NCBI GenBank assembly: GCA_020056045.1
Contig: JAGVIM010000220.1
Span: 1 to 10,120 of the forward strand
DNA length: 10,120 nucleotides
Source: Nanobdellota archaeon
GTDB lineage: Archaea > Nanobdellota > Nanobdellia > Pacearchaeales > GW2011-AR1
Direction: 5' to 3'
Both the position numbers and the translations under genes were made by a program. Positions 1-5,417 of the stretch are shown here, one piece after another; the first letter of the stretch is position 1, and each line of letters opens with the position of its first letter. The notes below the pieces were generated by a model, which did not search any database, was not told the origin of the DNA, and worked only from the letters and a program-made list of their open reading frames with translations.

Positions 1-19
1 ACAAGAAAAACCTCCAGAT

Positions 20-105
20 GTTGGCTAAAAAAGCCAACTGTCAAAAGTGTTTGAGTGATGAAATTAGCGAGAGCTAGAAGAAAGTGGCGAAGTCAAGTAA
101 TAAAC
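20..105 (+). other. Two hairpins at left edge, possible tail of an insertion element
   Basis: No gene is supported here. A perfect 7-bp stem (GTTGGCT 20-26 / AGCCAAC 32-38, loop AAAAA) is followed by a 4-bp stem closed by a GNRA-type GAGA loop (TAGC 65-68 / GCTA 73-76). The first bases read as an open frame ending QEKPPDVG at a TAA within the first hairpin, so the tail of a gene entering from the left is possible. A short coding tail, a hairpin over the stop and further structure would fit the right end of an IS200/IS605-type element with its overlapping RNA. The gene body lies outside the window, so this is a weak guess. Confidence 0.25.
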
Positions 106-131
106 AAGTAACATTTCTCTTTACCATATCT

Positions 132-228
132 AGATTATTAATATAAGATAACTATTAATCTTTGAAATTTGTCTTGGACTTAGGACAGGCAAAACCTCAA
201 ATCCTAATTTCAGAGAAATTAATAATCT
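132..228. repeat. Nested inverted repeats downstream of the minus-strand operon
   Basis: An 11-bp perfect inverted repeat (AGATTATTAAT 132-142 / ATTAATAATCT 218-228) encloses GAAATT 164-169 / AATTTC 206-211 and TTAGGA 180-185 / TCCTAA 202-207, the last containing AGG 187-189 / CCT 195-197. TTTCTCT 114-120 / AGAGAAA 212-218 is a competing pairing. The 269-bp gap has no other content I can identify. It lies just downstream of the minus-strand operon ending at 270, so it could be a folded 3' region or termination structure. In DNA this rich in A+T some of these pairings will be chance. Confidence 0.35.
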
Positions 229-269
229 TTTTCACCACTTATTAACTATTTGCTTACTTTTACTCAGAT

Positions 270-833
270 TTATTTACTTTTCATAATCTCTTTTAATTTA
301 ATATTATTGCTATCAACAAGAAATCTATAAATAAAATCTGAAGAACTATCACATTTAAAATCAGTAAACTTAAGACTATAAACCTCTGACAATAAAGCTC
401 TTATACAACCTTCATAAGTAACAAAAAGGATTGTATCTTTTTTATTATTAGAAATTTTCTTTAAATAAGAAATTACTCTGGATTTCATTGCATTAAAACT
501 TTCTCCACCAGGTGAAGTTAAATCAGGATCATTTAAGTCAAATTCTTTCAAAACATATTTATTTGGTTTTCCATTTAATTCACCAAAATTTCTTTCTCTT
601 AATTCATGTGAATATTCAACAGGCACTTTAATAATCTCTGCAACTATCTTTGCAGTTTGAGAACATCTTCCAAGATCACTTGAAATTATTTTTGTAATAT
701 CTTTATTTTTTAGAGACTTCCCAAATTTCATAGCAGTCTTCTTTCCAGCCTCAGTTAATTTTGAATCCTTATGTCCTTGTAGTTTTCCAAGAATATGCCA
801 TTCAGTTTCAGGATGTCTAATTATAAAAAACAT
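270..833 (-). CDS. Histidine-phosphatase-fold protein with His-to-Tyr change at second catalytic His
   Basis: 187-aa member of the phosphoglycerate mutase/histidine phosphatase superfamily, whose active members transfer phosphate through a His in RHG. Visible motifs: RHPET at residues 6-10 (R6 and H7 kept, Gly replaced by Pro), SSDLGRCSQTA at 51-61 with phosphate-binding R56, ELRERNFGE at 77-85 with the expected acid E80, and PGGES near 108-112. The second catalytic His, usually in a SHGG-like motif before RALL, is replaced by Tyr140 (VTYEGCIRALL, codon TAT). Activity may therefore be lost or altered, although the fold looks complete and there is no frameshift. It is the last gene of the operon, 16 nt after the ribbon-helix-helix gene, with a GAGGT Shine-Dalgarno-like site before the ATG. 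Without the His, its specificity (phosphoglycerate, ribazole phosphate or other) cannot be judged. Confidence 0.88.
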   Translation of the reverse strand: MFFIIRHPETEWHILGKLQGHKDSKLTEAGKKTAMKFGKSLKNKDITKIISSDLGRCSQTAKIVAEIIKVPVEYSHELRERNFGELNGKPNKYVLKEFDLNDPDLTSPGGESFNAMKSRVISYLKKISNNKKDTILFVTYEGCIRALLSEVYSLKFTDFKCDSSSDFIYRFLVDSNNIKLKEIMKSK

Positions 834-849
834 AATAAAACCTCATGTT

Positions 850-1062
850 TTATTTACTCTTCCTACCTCTTCCAGACCTGCTAAATAATCCAACAAGCTT
901 ATCATCAAACTTAGAATCAACAACAGTTGTTTTATTCATAGCCCTAATACAACTTCTCCTAATAATATCTTCAACCTGCTCTTTTAATTCAAGAATATTC
1001 TTTTTAGCTCTTTTTTTCAAAACCCTAACCTCTTCATCATCCAAAGTAATTGTTATATTCAT
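850..1062 (-). CDS. Ribbon-helix-helix (CopG/Arc-like) small protein
   Basis: 70-aa protein. Residues 2-7 (NITITL) form a short beta strand, followed by two predicted helices at about 9-21 (DEEVRVLKKRAKKN) and 26-41 (LKEQVEDIIRRSCIRAM). This is the strand-helix-helix layout of ribbon-helix-helix DNA-binding proteins, which dimerise through the strand to contact the major groove. The C-terminal third (about 45-70) is poor in secondary structure and ends in a basic SGRGRKSK tail. The start overlaps the stop of the upstream membrane-protein gene (ATGA, 1059-1062), which suggests translational coupling. It may regulate its own operon or act as a small nucleoid or antitoxin-like protein. No toxin partner is recognisable next to it. 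Confidence 0.75.
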   Translation of the reverse strand: MNITITLDDEEVRVLKKRAKKNILELKEQVEDIIRRSCIRAMNKTTVVDSKFDDKLVGLFSRSGRGRKSK

Positions 1063-1463
1063 TTTCTACCTTTCTTTTTATTTCCATTCCTATTTGTCTT
1101 TTTATTATTTGTCTTTAATTTTCTAGCTTTAGCTTTTCCAAAAAATAAACCAATTAAAGCTCCAATTAAAAAAATAACACCGATATTAAAGGTAATTATG
1201 CCAATAAATGATTCTGGAAATGTAACAAACTTCAAAAAACCATTTACAATTGGATCTATAAAAGAAGAAAATAAATTACATTTACAATAAATCTCCTTAT
1301 TATACAATATAGGATTTATGCAATCACAAGGCCCAAAAACAAAAACCCCTAATCTATACAAAATAAAAATTATAAAAAGAAAAAACCAAATCATTAACGA
1401 GATTATTCCACCCCTTAACCAATTGTGAAAACTTTTCCAATGAAATTTTATTTTTTGTATCAT
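1059..1463 (-). CDS. Two-span membrane protein with CxC...CxC loop
   Basis: 134-aa protein that I do not recognise as a named family. Two hydrophobic segments, about residues 18-44 and 86-109, flank a loop of about 40 residues holding four cysteines as two CxC pairs (C46/C48 and C60/C62). The C-terminal tail (110-134) is strongly basic, rich in Lys, Arg and Asn, and by the positive-inside rule should be cytoplasmic. This places the Cys loop outside the membrane. The paired CxC motifs suggest disulfides or metal binding. The gene overlaps the flavodoxin upstream (ATGA 1460-1463) and the ribbon-helix-helix gene downstream, so it sits in a coupled operon. Association with a flavodoxin makes a redox role conceivable, but that is inference. 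Confidence 0.75.
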   Translation of the reverse strand: MIQKIKFHWKSFHNWLRGGIISLMIWFFLFIIFILYRLGVFVFGPCDCINPILYNKEIYCKCNLFSSFIDPIVNGFLKFVTFPESFIGIITFNIGVIFLIGALIGLFFGKAKARKLKTNNKKTNRNGNKKKGRK

Positions 1464-1930
1464 TTCTTTTTTAATTTACTGCAAAACTCTTTAATTTTAT
1501 TTTTATAATCGCGACTTCCAATATCTTTTGCATTAATAATAAGAGTATTAATAGGTTTTTTAGTTAATTTTTCTATCTGACTAAGAACTTTCTCTGCACC
1601 ACTTCCACCCTGAACACAAAAAAATGCAATCTTCTTTACTTTTTTTAAATCATTCTCAGAAATAAAAGTTCTAACAGGACTTGCCATACCACCCCAATTT
1701 GGACTTCCAAGTACAACCAAATCATATTCTGAAACTTTAGTCAACATTATTGCAATATCAGACTTCCTCTTAAAAATTGCTTCATATCCTGATCTAATAT
1801 ATCCAAAAAATCCTTTATATTTTTCAAAACTAACTATTTCCTCATCATCAGCCCTAAGTGCCTCTGCAATATCTTTTCCAACTATTATTGTATTTCCGCT
1901 TCTTGAATAATAAATAACTAATGCTTTCAT
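1460..1930 (-). CDS. Flavodoxin-family protein
   Basis: 156-aa flavodoxin-like protein that should bind FMN and act as a cytoplasmic electron carrier or small flavin reductase. Residues 3-14 (ALVIYYSRSGNT) contain the first strand and the Ser/Thr-rich phosphate-binding loop. GSPNWGGMASPVRTFI at about 75-90 is the loop that contacts the isoalloxazine ring in this family. IAFFCVQGGSGAEKVL at about 105-120 covers the last strand-loop of the fold. Length fits a short-chain single-domain flavodoxin. It is the first gene of a four-gene minus-strand operon, with a TATA-like element about 25 nt before the ATG and no leader Shine-Dalgarno. The electron donor and acceptor cannot be named from the sequence. 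Confidence 0.88.
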   Translation of the reverse strand: MKALVIYYSRSGNTIIVGKDIAEALRADDEEIVSFEKYKGFFGYIRSGYEAIFKRKSDIAIMLTKVSEYDLVVLGSPNWGGMASPVRTFISENDLKKVKKIAFFCVQGGSGAEKVLSQIEKLTKKPINTLIINAKDIGSRDYKNKIKEFCSKLKKK

Positions 1931-1950
1931 GTTAATTATAAGATTTTATT

Positions 1951-1959
1951 GTTTTTAAA
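1951..1959 (-). promoter_or_regulatory. TATA box for the flavodoxin operon
   Basis: On the minus strand TTTAAAAAC, preceded by an A-rich BRE-like stretch, is centred about 25 nt upstream of the ATG at 1930. That is the spacing of an archaeal promoter giving a leaderless transcript. It implies the flavodoxin operon can start independently of the membrane-protein operon that ends at 1961. Confidence 0.4.
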
Positions 1960-1960
1960 T

Positions 1961-2077
1961 TTATTTTATATATTTATTATAAATTAAAACCATCAAGGAT
2001 AAAAACATTAAACCTGGAATTAAAAAGACTATAGTTCCAATAATTCCTACCTTTAACAAATAAAACTTACTTTTCAT
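1961..2077 (-). CDS. 38-aa single-span membrane microprotein
   Basis: Short gene encoding MKSKFYLLKVGIIGTIVFLI at residues 1-20, continuing as PGLMFLSLMVLIYNKYIK and ending in TAA. It is essentially one hydrophobic segment (about 10-33) with Lys at both ends. Its reality rests on position: the ATG overlaps the stop of the preceding gene as ATGA (2074-2077), the same coupling used elsewhere in this window, and the frame stays open and hydrophobic to its end. It is the last member of the TspO-containing membrane-protein operon. I recognise no family. Likely roles are a small subunit or modulator of a neighbouring membrane protein, but this is inference. Confidence 0.65.
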   Translation of the reverse strand: MKSKFYLLKVGIIGTIVFLIPGLMFLSLMVLIYNKYIK

Positions 2078-2295
2078 TTTCCCCCACTCTTTTTCTTCTT
2101 TTTAAAAAATGCAGTATAAATCAATGAAATAATAAGATAAACTGGAATAACAATAACTGCAATAGTAAAAAACACAGGCTCTTCAATATTTAATAATCCG
2201 CTTATAATATTATGCAAAACAACAAAAACTATCCAAATCACAGCTATCAATGCCAATCTTCTAAGATTTAATTTTAAAATTTTTTCAAGTTTCAT
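2074..2295 (-). CDS. Two-span small membrane protein next to TspO
   Basis: 73-aa protein beginning MKLEKILKLNLRR. Predicted membrane spans lie at about 13-34 (ALIAVIWIVFVVL) and 40-64 (PVFFTIAVIVIPVYLIISLI), and the tail is KKKKKSGGK. A start further upstream (ATG at 2337) would add 14 residues, but would overlap TspO by 46 bp in another frame. The ATG at 2295 overlaps the TspO stop as ATGA (2292-2295), so I prefer it. The basic tail suggests the C-terminus faces the cytoplasm. Translational coupling to TspO upstream and to the 38-aa gene downstream suggests stoichiometric production, perhaps as one complex. No family is recognised. Confidence 0.72.
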   Translation of the reverse strand: MKLEKILKLNLRRLALIAVIWIVFVVLHNIISGLLNIEEPVFFTIAVIVIPVYLIISLIYTAFFKKKKKSGGK

Positions 2296-2873
2296 TTTAT
2301 AGATAAATAATTTAAAACTATTACAAAGCTTACCCATAATAAATATGGCATAAGAAAATAACTAGCTTTTCTATTTATTTTCCAATTAAAAATAATTAAA
2401 TATAATATAGATATCCATAAAAATATTATTCCAACTAGGGCATATAATGGACTCTTTAATGTAAAATATAAAAAAGACCATAGAATATTCAAAGCAAAAT
2501 TTATTCCATAGAATAATACTATTTTTTTCTTCTGCCTTTCACTAGAATCCATCCAAGAATAATAAAGAGAAACAGCAATAAAATAAAATATCATTATCCA
2601 AACAATTGGAAAAATATAATTTGGAGGAGTAATAGATTTTATAGAATTATACCATTCTCCTGTATCTGTAAAATAATTTCCAACAACAGCAACAGCAGCA
2701 ACTATTAGTATGCATACAATAAAAAATTTCCATTTAACTTTTTTAACTTCTTTTCCAAAACCTAATTTTGTATCTGTTTTCCTCTTCACCATTTTATTTT
2801 TCTTTTTGCCATGGTTGTTTTGTTTATTATCTTTATTTGTATTTTTTATGATTTTTTGCTCTTGTCTAATCAT
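2292..2873 (-). CDS. tspO: TspO/MBR-family tryptophan-rich membrane protein
   Basis: 193-aa protein whose residues 48-193 match the five-span TspO/MBR (translocator protein) family, which binds tetrapyrroles and related ligands in bacteria and mitochondria. Landmarks: GEWYNSI at 72-78, PPNYIFPIVW at 83-92, INFALNILWS at 124-133 (N129, W132), and MPYLLWVSFVIVLN at 176-188 (P177, W180, N188). The first 47 residues are an unusual hydrophilic extension rich in Lys and Asn that is absent from typical members of about 150-160 aa. A second in-frame Met at residue 28 (ATG at 2792) could be the true start. No Shine-Dalgarno decides between them. It follows the upstream gene by 39 nt and overlaps the next gene by 4 nt. 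Family assignment is firm, ligand unknown. Confidence 0.85.
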   Translation of the reverse strand: MIRQEQKIIKNTNKDNKQNNHGKKKNKMVKRKTDTKLGFGKEVKKVKWKFFIVCILIVAAVAVVGNYFTDTGEWYNSIKSITPPNYIFPIVWIMIFYFIAVSLYYSWMDSSERQKKKIVLFYGINFALNILWSFLYFTLKSPLYALVGIIFLWISILYLIIFNWKINRKASYFLMPYLLWVSFVIVLNYLSIK

Positions 2874-2912
2874 TCATAGCTAATTTTATTGATATTATTA
2901 ATATAGTTTATT

Positions 2913-3206
2913 TTACTTAACTTTTCCTGCCTTCCCCACGTAAACTTTCTGCACCTGAAAACTCTTATATATTCCCTCAATAATATCTGTTCCAGCATAA
3001 CCTGCAAGTAAAGATAATCTATAATCAAAATTAAATATAAGTCCTGTAAAAATCCCAATAACAACTGCAATAATAAGTGTTATTCCATAATATCCCCATA
3101 ATATTTTTCTCCTTAAACTCAATGCCTTTAAGAGTCCAATAAAACCCCTTGTAAGTCCGCCAACTCCCCCTAAAACAGCAGGCAATATGATTAATTCTAA
3201 TTCCAT
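2913..3206 (-). CDS. Glycine-rich small membrane protein (holin-like in layout)
   Basis: 97-aa protein starting MELELIILPA. A glycine-rich hydrophobic segment at about 5-28 contains GGVGGLTRGFIGLL. A second span lies at about 39-59 (GITLIIAVVIGIFTGLIF), and a third short amphipathic stretch at 64-82 contains AGYAGTDIIEGIY, ending in a basic tail. The size and the Gly-rich first span recall small phage-type or DUF4257-like membrane proteins, but I cannot make a firm assignment. An AGGAT Shine-Dalgarno-like site lies just before the ATG. An overlapping frame at 2870-3070 is also open but has poor coding character. The gene belongs to the seven-gene membrane-protein operon. Confidence 0.7.
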   Translation of the reverse strand: MELELIILPAVLGGVGGLTRGFIGLLKALSLRRKILWGYYGITLIIAVVIGIFTGLIFNFDYRLSLLAGYAGTDIIEGIYKSFQVQKVYVGKAGKVK

Positions 3207-3212
3207 TTTATC

Positions 3213-3347
3213 CTAAAATCTCATTATTGAAGAAAAACCTTTAATAAATCCATAAATAAAACTAATTATAAATACAATAGCATAAATCCAACCAGCAATT
3301 ACTCCAATTTTAATCCATAAACTAAGATCTTTAAATTTTACCCTCAT
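3213..3347 (-). CDS. 44-aa single-span membrane microprotein
   Basis: Short gene encoding MRVKFKDLSLWIKIGVIAGW at residues 1-20, continuing IYAIVFIISFIYGFIKGFSS and ending IMRF then TAG. One membrane span is predicted at about 12-34, with positively charged residues before it (R2, K4, K6) and K36 after it. A purine-rich GGGGGT lies 4-9 nt before the ATG and can serve as Shine-Dalgarno. It sits 11 nt after the preceding stop and 6 nt before the next start, so it fills its gap exactly as an operon member would. Too short for family recognition. Confidence 0.62.
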   Translation of the reverse strand: MRVKFKDLSLWIKIGVIAGWIYAIVFIISFIYGFIKGFSSIMRF

Positions 3348-3358
3348 ATTACCCCCTT

Positions 3359-3553
3359 TTACCCCTTATCAAAAAATAATTTATAAATTGAATATAATAA
3401 CAAGAATCCAAAAGCTAAAATTATTGATATCTGAGGGTCAACTAGTGAGGTAAATAAGACTGATAAAGATGCAATTAATGAAACAATTCCATCTATCTTA
3501 TTCTTTTTATTTAGAGTATTATTTCTATTTAGAGTGTTCTTTTTTTTAACCAT
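3359..3553 (-). CDS. Two-span small membrane protein
   Basis: 64-aa protein. The hydrophilic, lysine- and asparagine-rich N-terminus (1-20) contains NTLN twice (6-9 and 12-15). Two hydrophobic segments follow at about 22-38 and 42-60, separated by a tight VDPQ turn, so it is a helical hairpin with both ends probably in the cytoplasm. The size and hairpin layout resemble small holin or phage-type accessory membrane proteins, but no signature motif is present. It lies 18 nt after the operon's first gene and 11 nt before the 44-aa gene. Confidence 0.62.
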   Translation of the reverse strand: MVKKKNTLNRNNTLNKKNKIDGIVSLIASLSVLFTSLVDPQISIILAFGFLLLYSIYKLFFDKG

Positions 3554-3571
3554 ATTATTGTTAAAAAATAT

Positions 3572-3847
3572 TTATCTTCTTTTCTTCAAAACTCTTTTTT
3601 TAGTAACTTCTTTGCTTACTGAACTTATTTTTATTAAAACAATTAAAGCTACCATTAAGCTAACTGTATTAAAAATTCCAGTCCATTTAAGATCATTCAA
3701 ATAACAATCTATTATTAGAAGAGCGACACCAAGACTATAAAGAATCAAAAAATTTCTTTGAATTTCTTTTTTCCCTTTCCAAGAATAGACAAGCTGAATA
3801 ATCCATCCAAGAATTATTACACTTAATCCTATAATTGCAGTTTCCAT
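3572..3847 (-). CDS. Three-span small membrane protein, first gene of operon
   Basis: 91-aa protein. Hydrophobic segments lie at about 4-22, 33-50 and 56-73, and the C-terminal tail is very basic (KKRVLKKRR at 83-91), suggesting a cytoplasmic C-terminus. A Trp-Lys-rich turn at 23-31 separates spans 1 and 2. It has the clearest ribosome binding site in the window (AAGGAGGA) and a TATA box about 43 nt before the ATG, making it the head of the operon that runs through TspO to 1961. No family is recognised. Confidence 0.7.
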   Translation of the reverse strand: METAIIGLSVIILGWIIQLVYSWKGKKEIQRNFLILYSLGVALLIIDCYLNDLKWTGIFNTVSLMVALIVLIKISSVSKEVTKKRVLKKRR

Positions 3848-3852
3848 ATTTA

Positions 3853-3860
3853 TCCTCCTT
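3853..3860 (-). promoter_or_regulatory. Strong Shine-Dalgarno for the membrane-protein operon
   Basis: On the minus strand AAGGAGGA ends 5 nt before the ATG at 3847. It stands out here because most first genes in this window look leaderless. It fixes the start codon and shows that this operon's mRNA has a short leader. Confidence 0.75.
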
Positions 3861-3885
3861 TTTTCTAAATAATAAAAGATTTTTT

Positions 3886-3895
3886 CTTTTATAAA
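3886..3895 (-). promoter_or_regulatory. TATA box for the membrane-protein operon
   Basis: Minus-strand TTTATAAAAG is centred about 43 nt upstream of the ATG at 3847. Transcription starting about 25 nt downstream would give a leader of roughly 18 nt that includes the Shine-Dalgarno at 3853-3860, so promoter and ribosome site agree. Confidence 0.5.
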
Positions 3896-3943
3896 TCCTT
3901 CTTTTTTACCAAAAATTAAATAATTTACAATTAATAAGAAAAA

Positions 3944-4549
3944 TCAAAAAGAATCTGCTAATTTTAACTCCCTTATTTCTGCAACATTCAAATGAGACAA
4001 ATCTCTATGCTTAGAAGCAGAAACTTTCATAAATCCTGTCTGTAAAATCTGCAAGGCATCTCCATGAGATGAAAGAAGGATTTTTTTATTCTTAAAATTC
4101 TTTTCTAACTCTAAGATTAGTTCAGTTGTTCTTTTCAAAACACTATTAGCACTTTCAACATTGCCATTATTATGATCAAAATCTGATTTATCATCTTTCC
4201 AAACCTCATTATAATTTTTATTATCAGTATGTTCCCATTTTCCAAAATTTCTCTCCCTTAATTTAGGAGTTAAAATCAAGATTTTTGCTCCTAAAACATC
4301 TTTTGCAATTTCAGCAGTTTCTTTAGCTCTTTTAAAATCAGAAGAATAAATTATAGTATCAGAATCAAGAACCTTGTTTAATAAAATAGAATCTCTAACT
4401 TGTGTTTTACCTTTCTCAGATAAACCAAATTTTAAAACCCCTTCTTCAGGAAAACTTAAAATTATTCCAAGAACATTGGCCTCACTTTCTCCATGTCTAA
4501 TTATAAAATATCTATTATTAAGATTCTTTATTTGATTTAAATTATTCAT
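3944..4549 (-). CDS. Histidine phosphatase (phosphoglycerate mutase superfamily)
   Basis: 201-aa protein with a complete histidine-phosphatase active site. RHGES at 18-22 carries the phospho-accepting H19 and R18. SSDFKRAKETA at 69-79 carries R74. LRERNFGKWE at 97-106 carries the acid E99. SSHGDALQIL at 160-169 carries the second His H162. It should be a cofactor-independent-fold phosphomonoesterase or mutase acting in the cytoplasm; the substrate cannot be told. It follows the EEP gene by 30 nt on the same strand and is probably co-transcribed. The protein at 270-833 belongs to the same superfamily but lacks the second His, so the window holds an intact member and a probably altered one. Confidence 0.9.
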   Translation of the reverse strand: MNNLNQIKNLNNRYFIIRHGESEANVLGIILSFPEEGVLKFGLSEKGKTQVRDSILLNKVLDSDTIIYSSDFKRAKETAEIAKDVLGAKILILTPKLRERNFGKWEHTDNKNYNEVWKDDKSDFDHNNGNVESANSVLKRTTELILELEKNFKNKKILLSSHGDALQILQTGFMKVSASKHRDLSHLNVAEIRELKLADSF

Positions 4550-4579
4550 AAAAAATTAATATAAATAAGATTAATAAAC

Positions 4580-5350
4580 TTAATCCAAATCAAAATCCAC
4601 CATTAATGGAAGATGATCTGAAAAAGGAAATTTCAGAACACTATAATGTTTTATTTTTATCCTAGAAGAAGTCAATATATAATCAAGTCTTCTACAAGGA
4701 TGCCAAGCAGGCTCTGTTAAATGCAAATCTTCCTTATCCAATGCTATTCTATCATTCAGATGTGTTTTTTTCAATAATTCAACTATTTCTTCTTCTCCAT
4801 TAAAAGTATTAAAATCCCCCATGAGCATAACTGGATTTTTAATTCTATTAACAATTTTAATCAATTCCTTTATCTGTTCCCCACGAGTTTTTCCACCTAA
4901 TGCTAAATGAGCAATCAAAAGAGTAACAGGTTTAGGGCAATTTATTGTAACTTCAATAACCATTCTCTTCGTACCCTCATGAAATATATGGTATCTTACA
5001 TTAGAAAATTTATATTTTGAAATAACTGCATTTGCCTGCTTATCTAATATTGGAATATAGTGAAACAATCTTAACCATCCCTGAATAGGATATTTAACTT
5101 TCTCAATAAAATTATTCATTTTAAGTCCACTGGAAATAAATTTTACTTCATCTACACCATTAGTCCTTAACGAACCAGTATCAATCTCAACAAGTGCAAG
5201 TATATCCGGATTCATTATTTTTAATGCTCTGACAATTTCTTCTTTTAATTGTTTAGGAGCATGTAAAGTCTTCCAAAATTCAAGATATTGATACCATTTC
5301 CCAGCTATGCCTTCACAATATTCAATATTATAACAAATAAGTCTTACCAT
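4580..5350 (-). CDS. Endonuclease/exonuclease/phosphatase (EEP) family protein
   Basis: 256-aa protein of the metal-dependent EEP (DNase I/AP endonuclease/inositol phosphatase) superfamily. All landmark residues are present: N8 in CYNIEY, E55 in LALVEID (metal ligand), H148 in AHLALG, D179 and N181 in GDFNT, D223 in RRLDYIL, and the final SDHLP with D245 and H246. A catalytically competent phosphodiesterase or phosphatase is therefore expected. There is no signal peptide, so it is cytoplasmic. It is transcribed away from the phospholipase-D gene at 5887. In E. coli the EEP gene ybhP lies next to clsB (ybhO), and the pairing here is similar in content, which hints at a phospholipid-linked substrate. 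Nuclease activity remains an alternative. Confidence 0.9.
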   Translation of the reverse strand: MVRLICYNIEYCEGIAGKWYQYLEFWKTLHAPKQLKEEIVRALKIMNPDILALVEIDTGSLRTNGVDEVKFISSGLKMNNFIEKVKYPIQGWLRLFHYIPILDKQANAVISKYKFSNVRYHIFHEGTKRMVIEVTINCPKPVTLLIAHLALGGKTRGEQIKELIKIVNRIKNPVMLMGDFNTFNGEEEIVELLKKTHLNDRIALDKEDLHLTEPAWHPCRRLDYILTSSRIKIKHYSVLKFPFSDHLPLMVDFDLD

Positions 5351-5374
5351 CTTTTTATATCATAATGAAATATT

Positions 5375-5382
5375 GTTTAAAA
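5375..5382 (-). promoter_or_regulatory. TATA-like element for the EEP gene
   Basis: The minus strand reads TTTTAAAC centred about 29 nt before the ATG at 5350, compatible with a leaderless or very short-leader transcript. A second A+T-rich string (GATATAAAAAG at 5351-5361) is too close to the ATG to serve. The call is weak in such A+T-rich DNA. Confidence 0.3.
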
Positions 5383-5417
5383 ATGTTTGTTGATGGTTAA
5401 AAACGAAAGAGATTAGC

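Noticed and set aside
55..61. GTGATGA resembling a C box of a C/D guide RNA
   Set aside because: No correctly spaced D box (CTGA) or terminal stem follows, so a guide RNA is not supported.
1..94. Minus-strand frame open to the left edge (LTVGFFSQHLEVF and neighbours)
   Set aside because: No start codon, runs through both hairpins, and no recognisable domain; probably non-coding.
850..1062. Toxin-antitoxin pair involving the ribbon-helix-helix protein
   Set aside because: The neighbours are a two-span membrane protein and a histidine-phosphatase-fold protein; neither resembles a known toxin.
845..1126. Plus-strand frame of 93 codons
   Set aside because: It lies antisense to the ribbon-helix-helix and CxC membrane-protein genes, is Leu/Ser/Phe-rich without motifs, and mirrors their lysine-rich codons.
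2870..3070. Minus-strand frame of 66 codons whose stop overlaps the TspO start
   Set aside because: It overlaps most of the 97-aa gene at 2913-3206, which has a ribosome site and a better membrane-protein pattern; the ATGA contact with TspO is probably chance.
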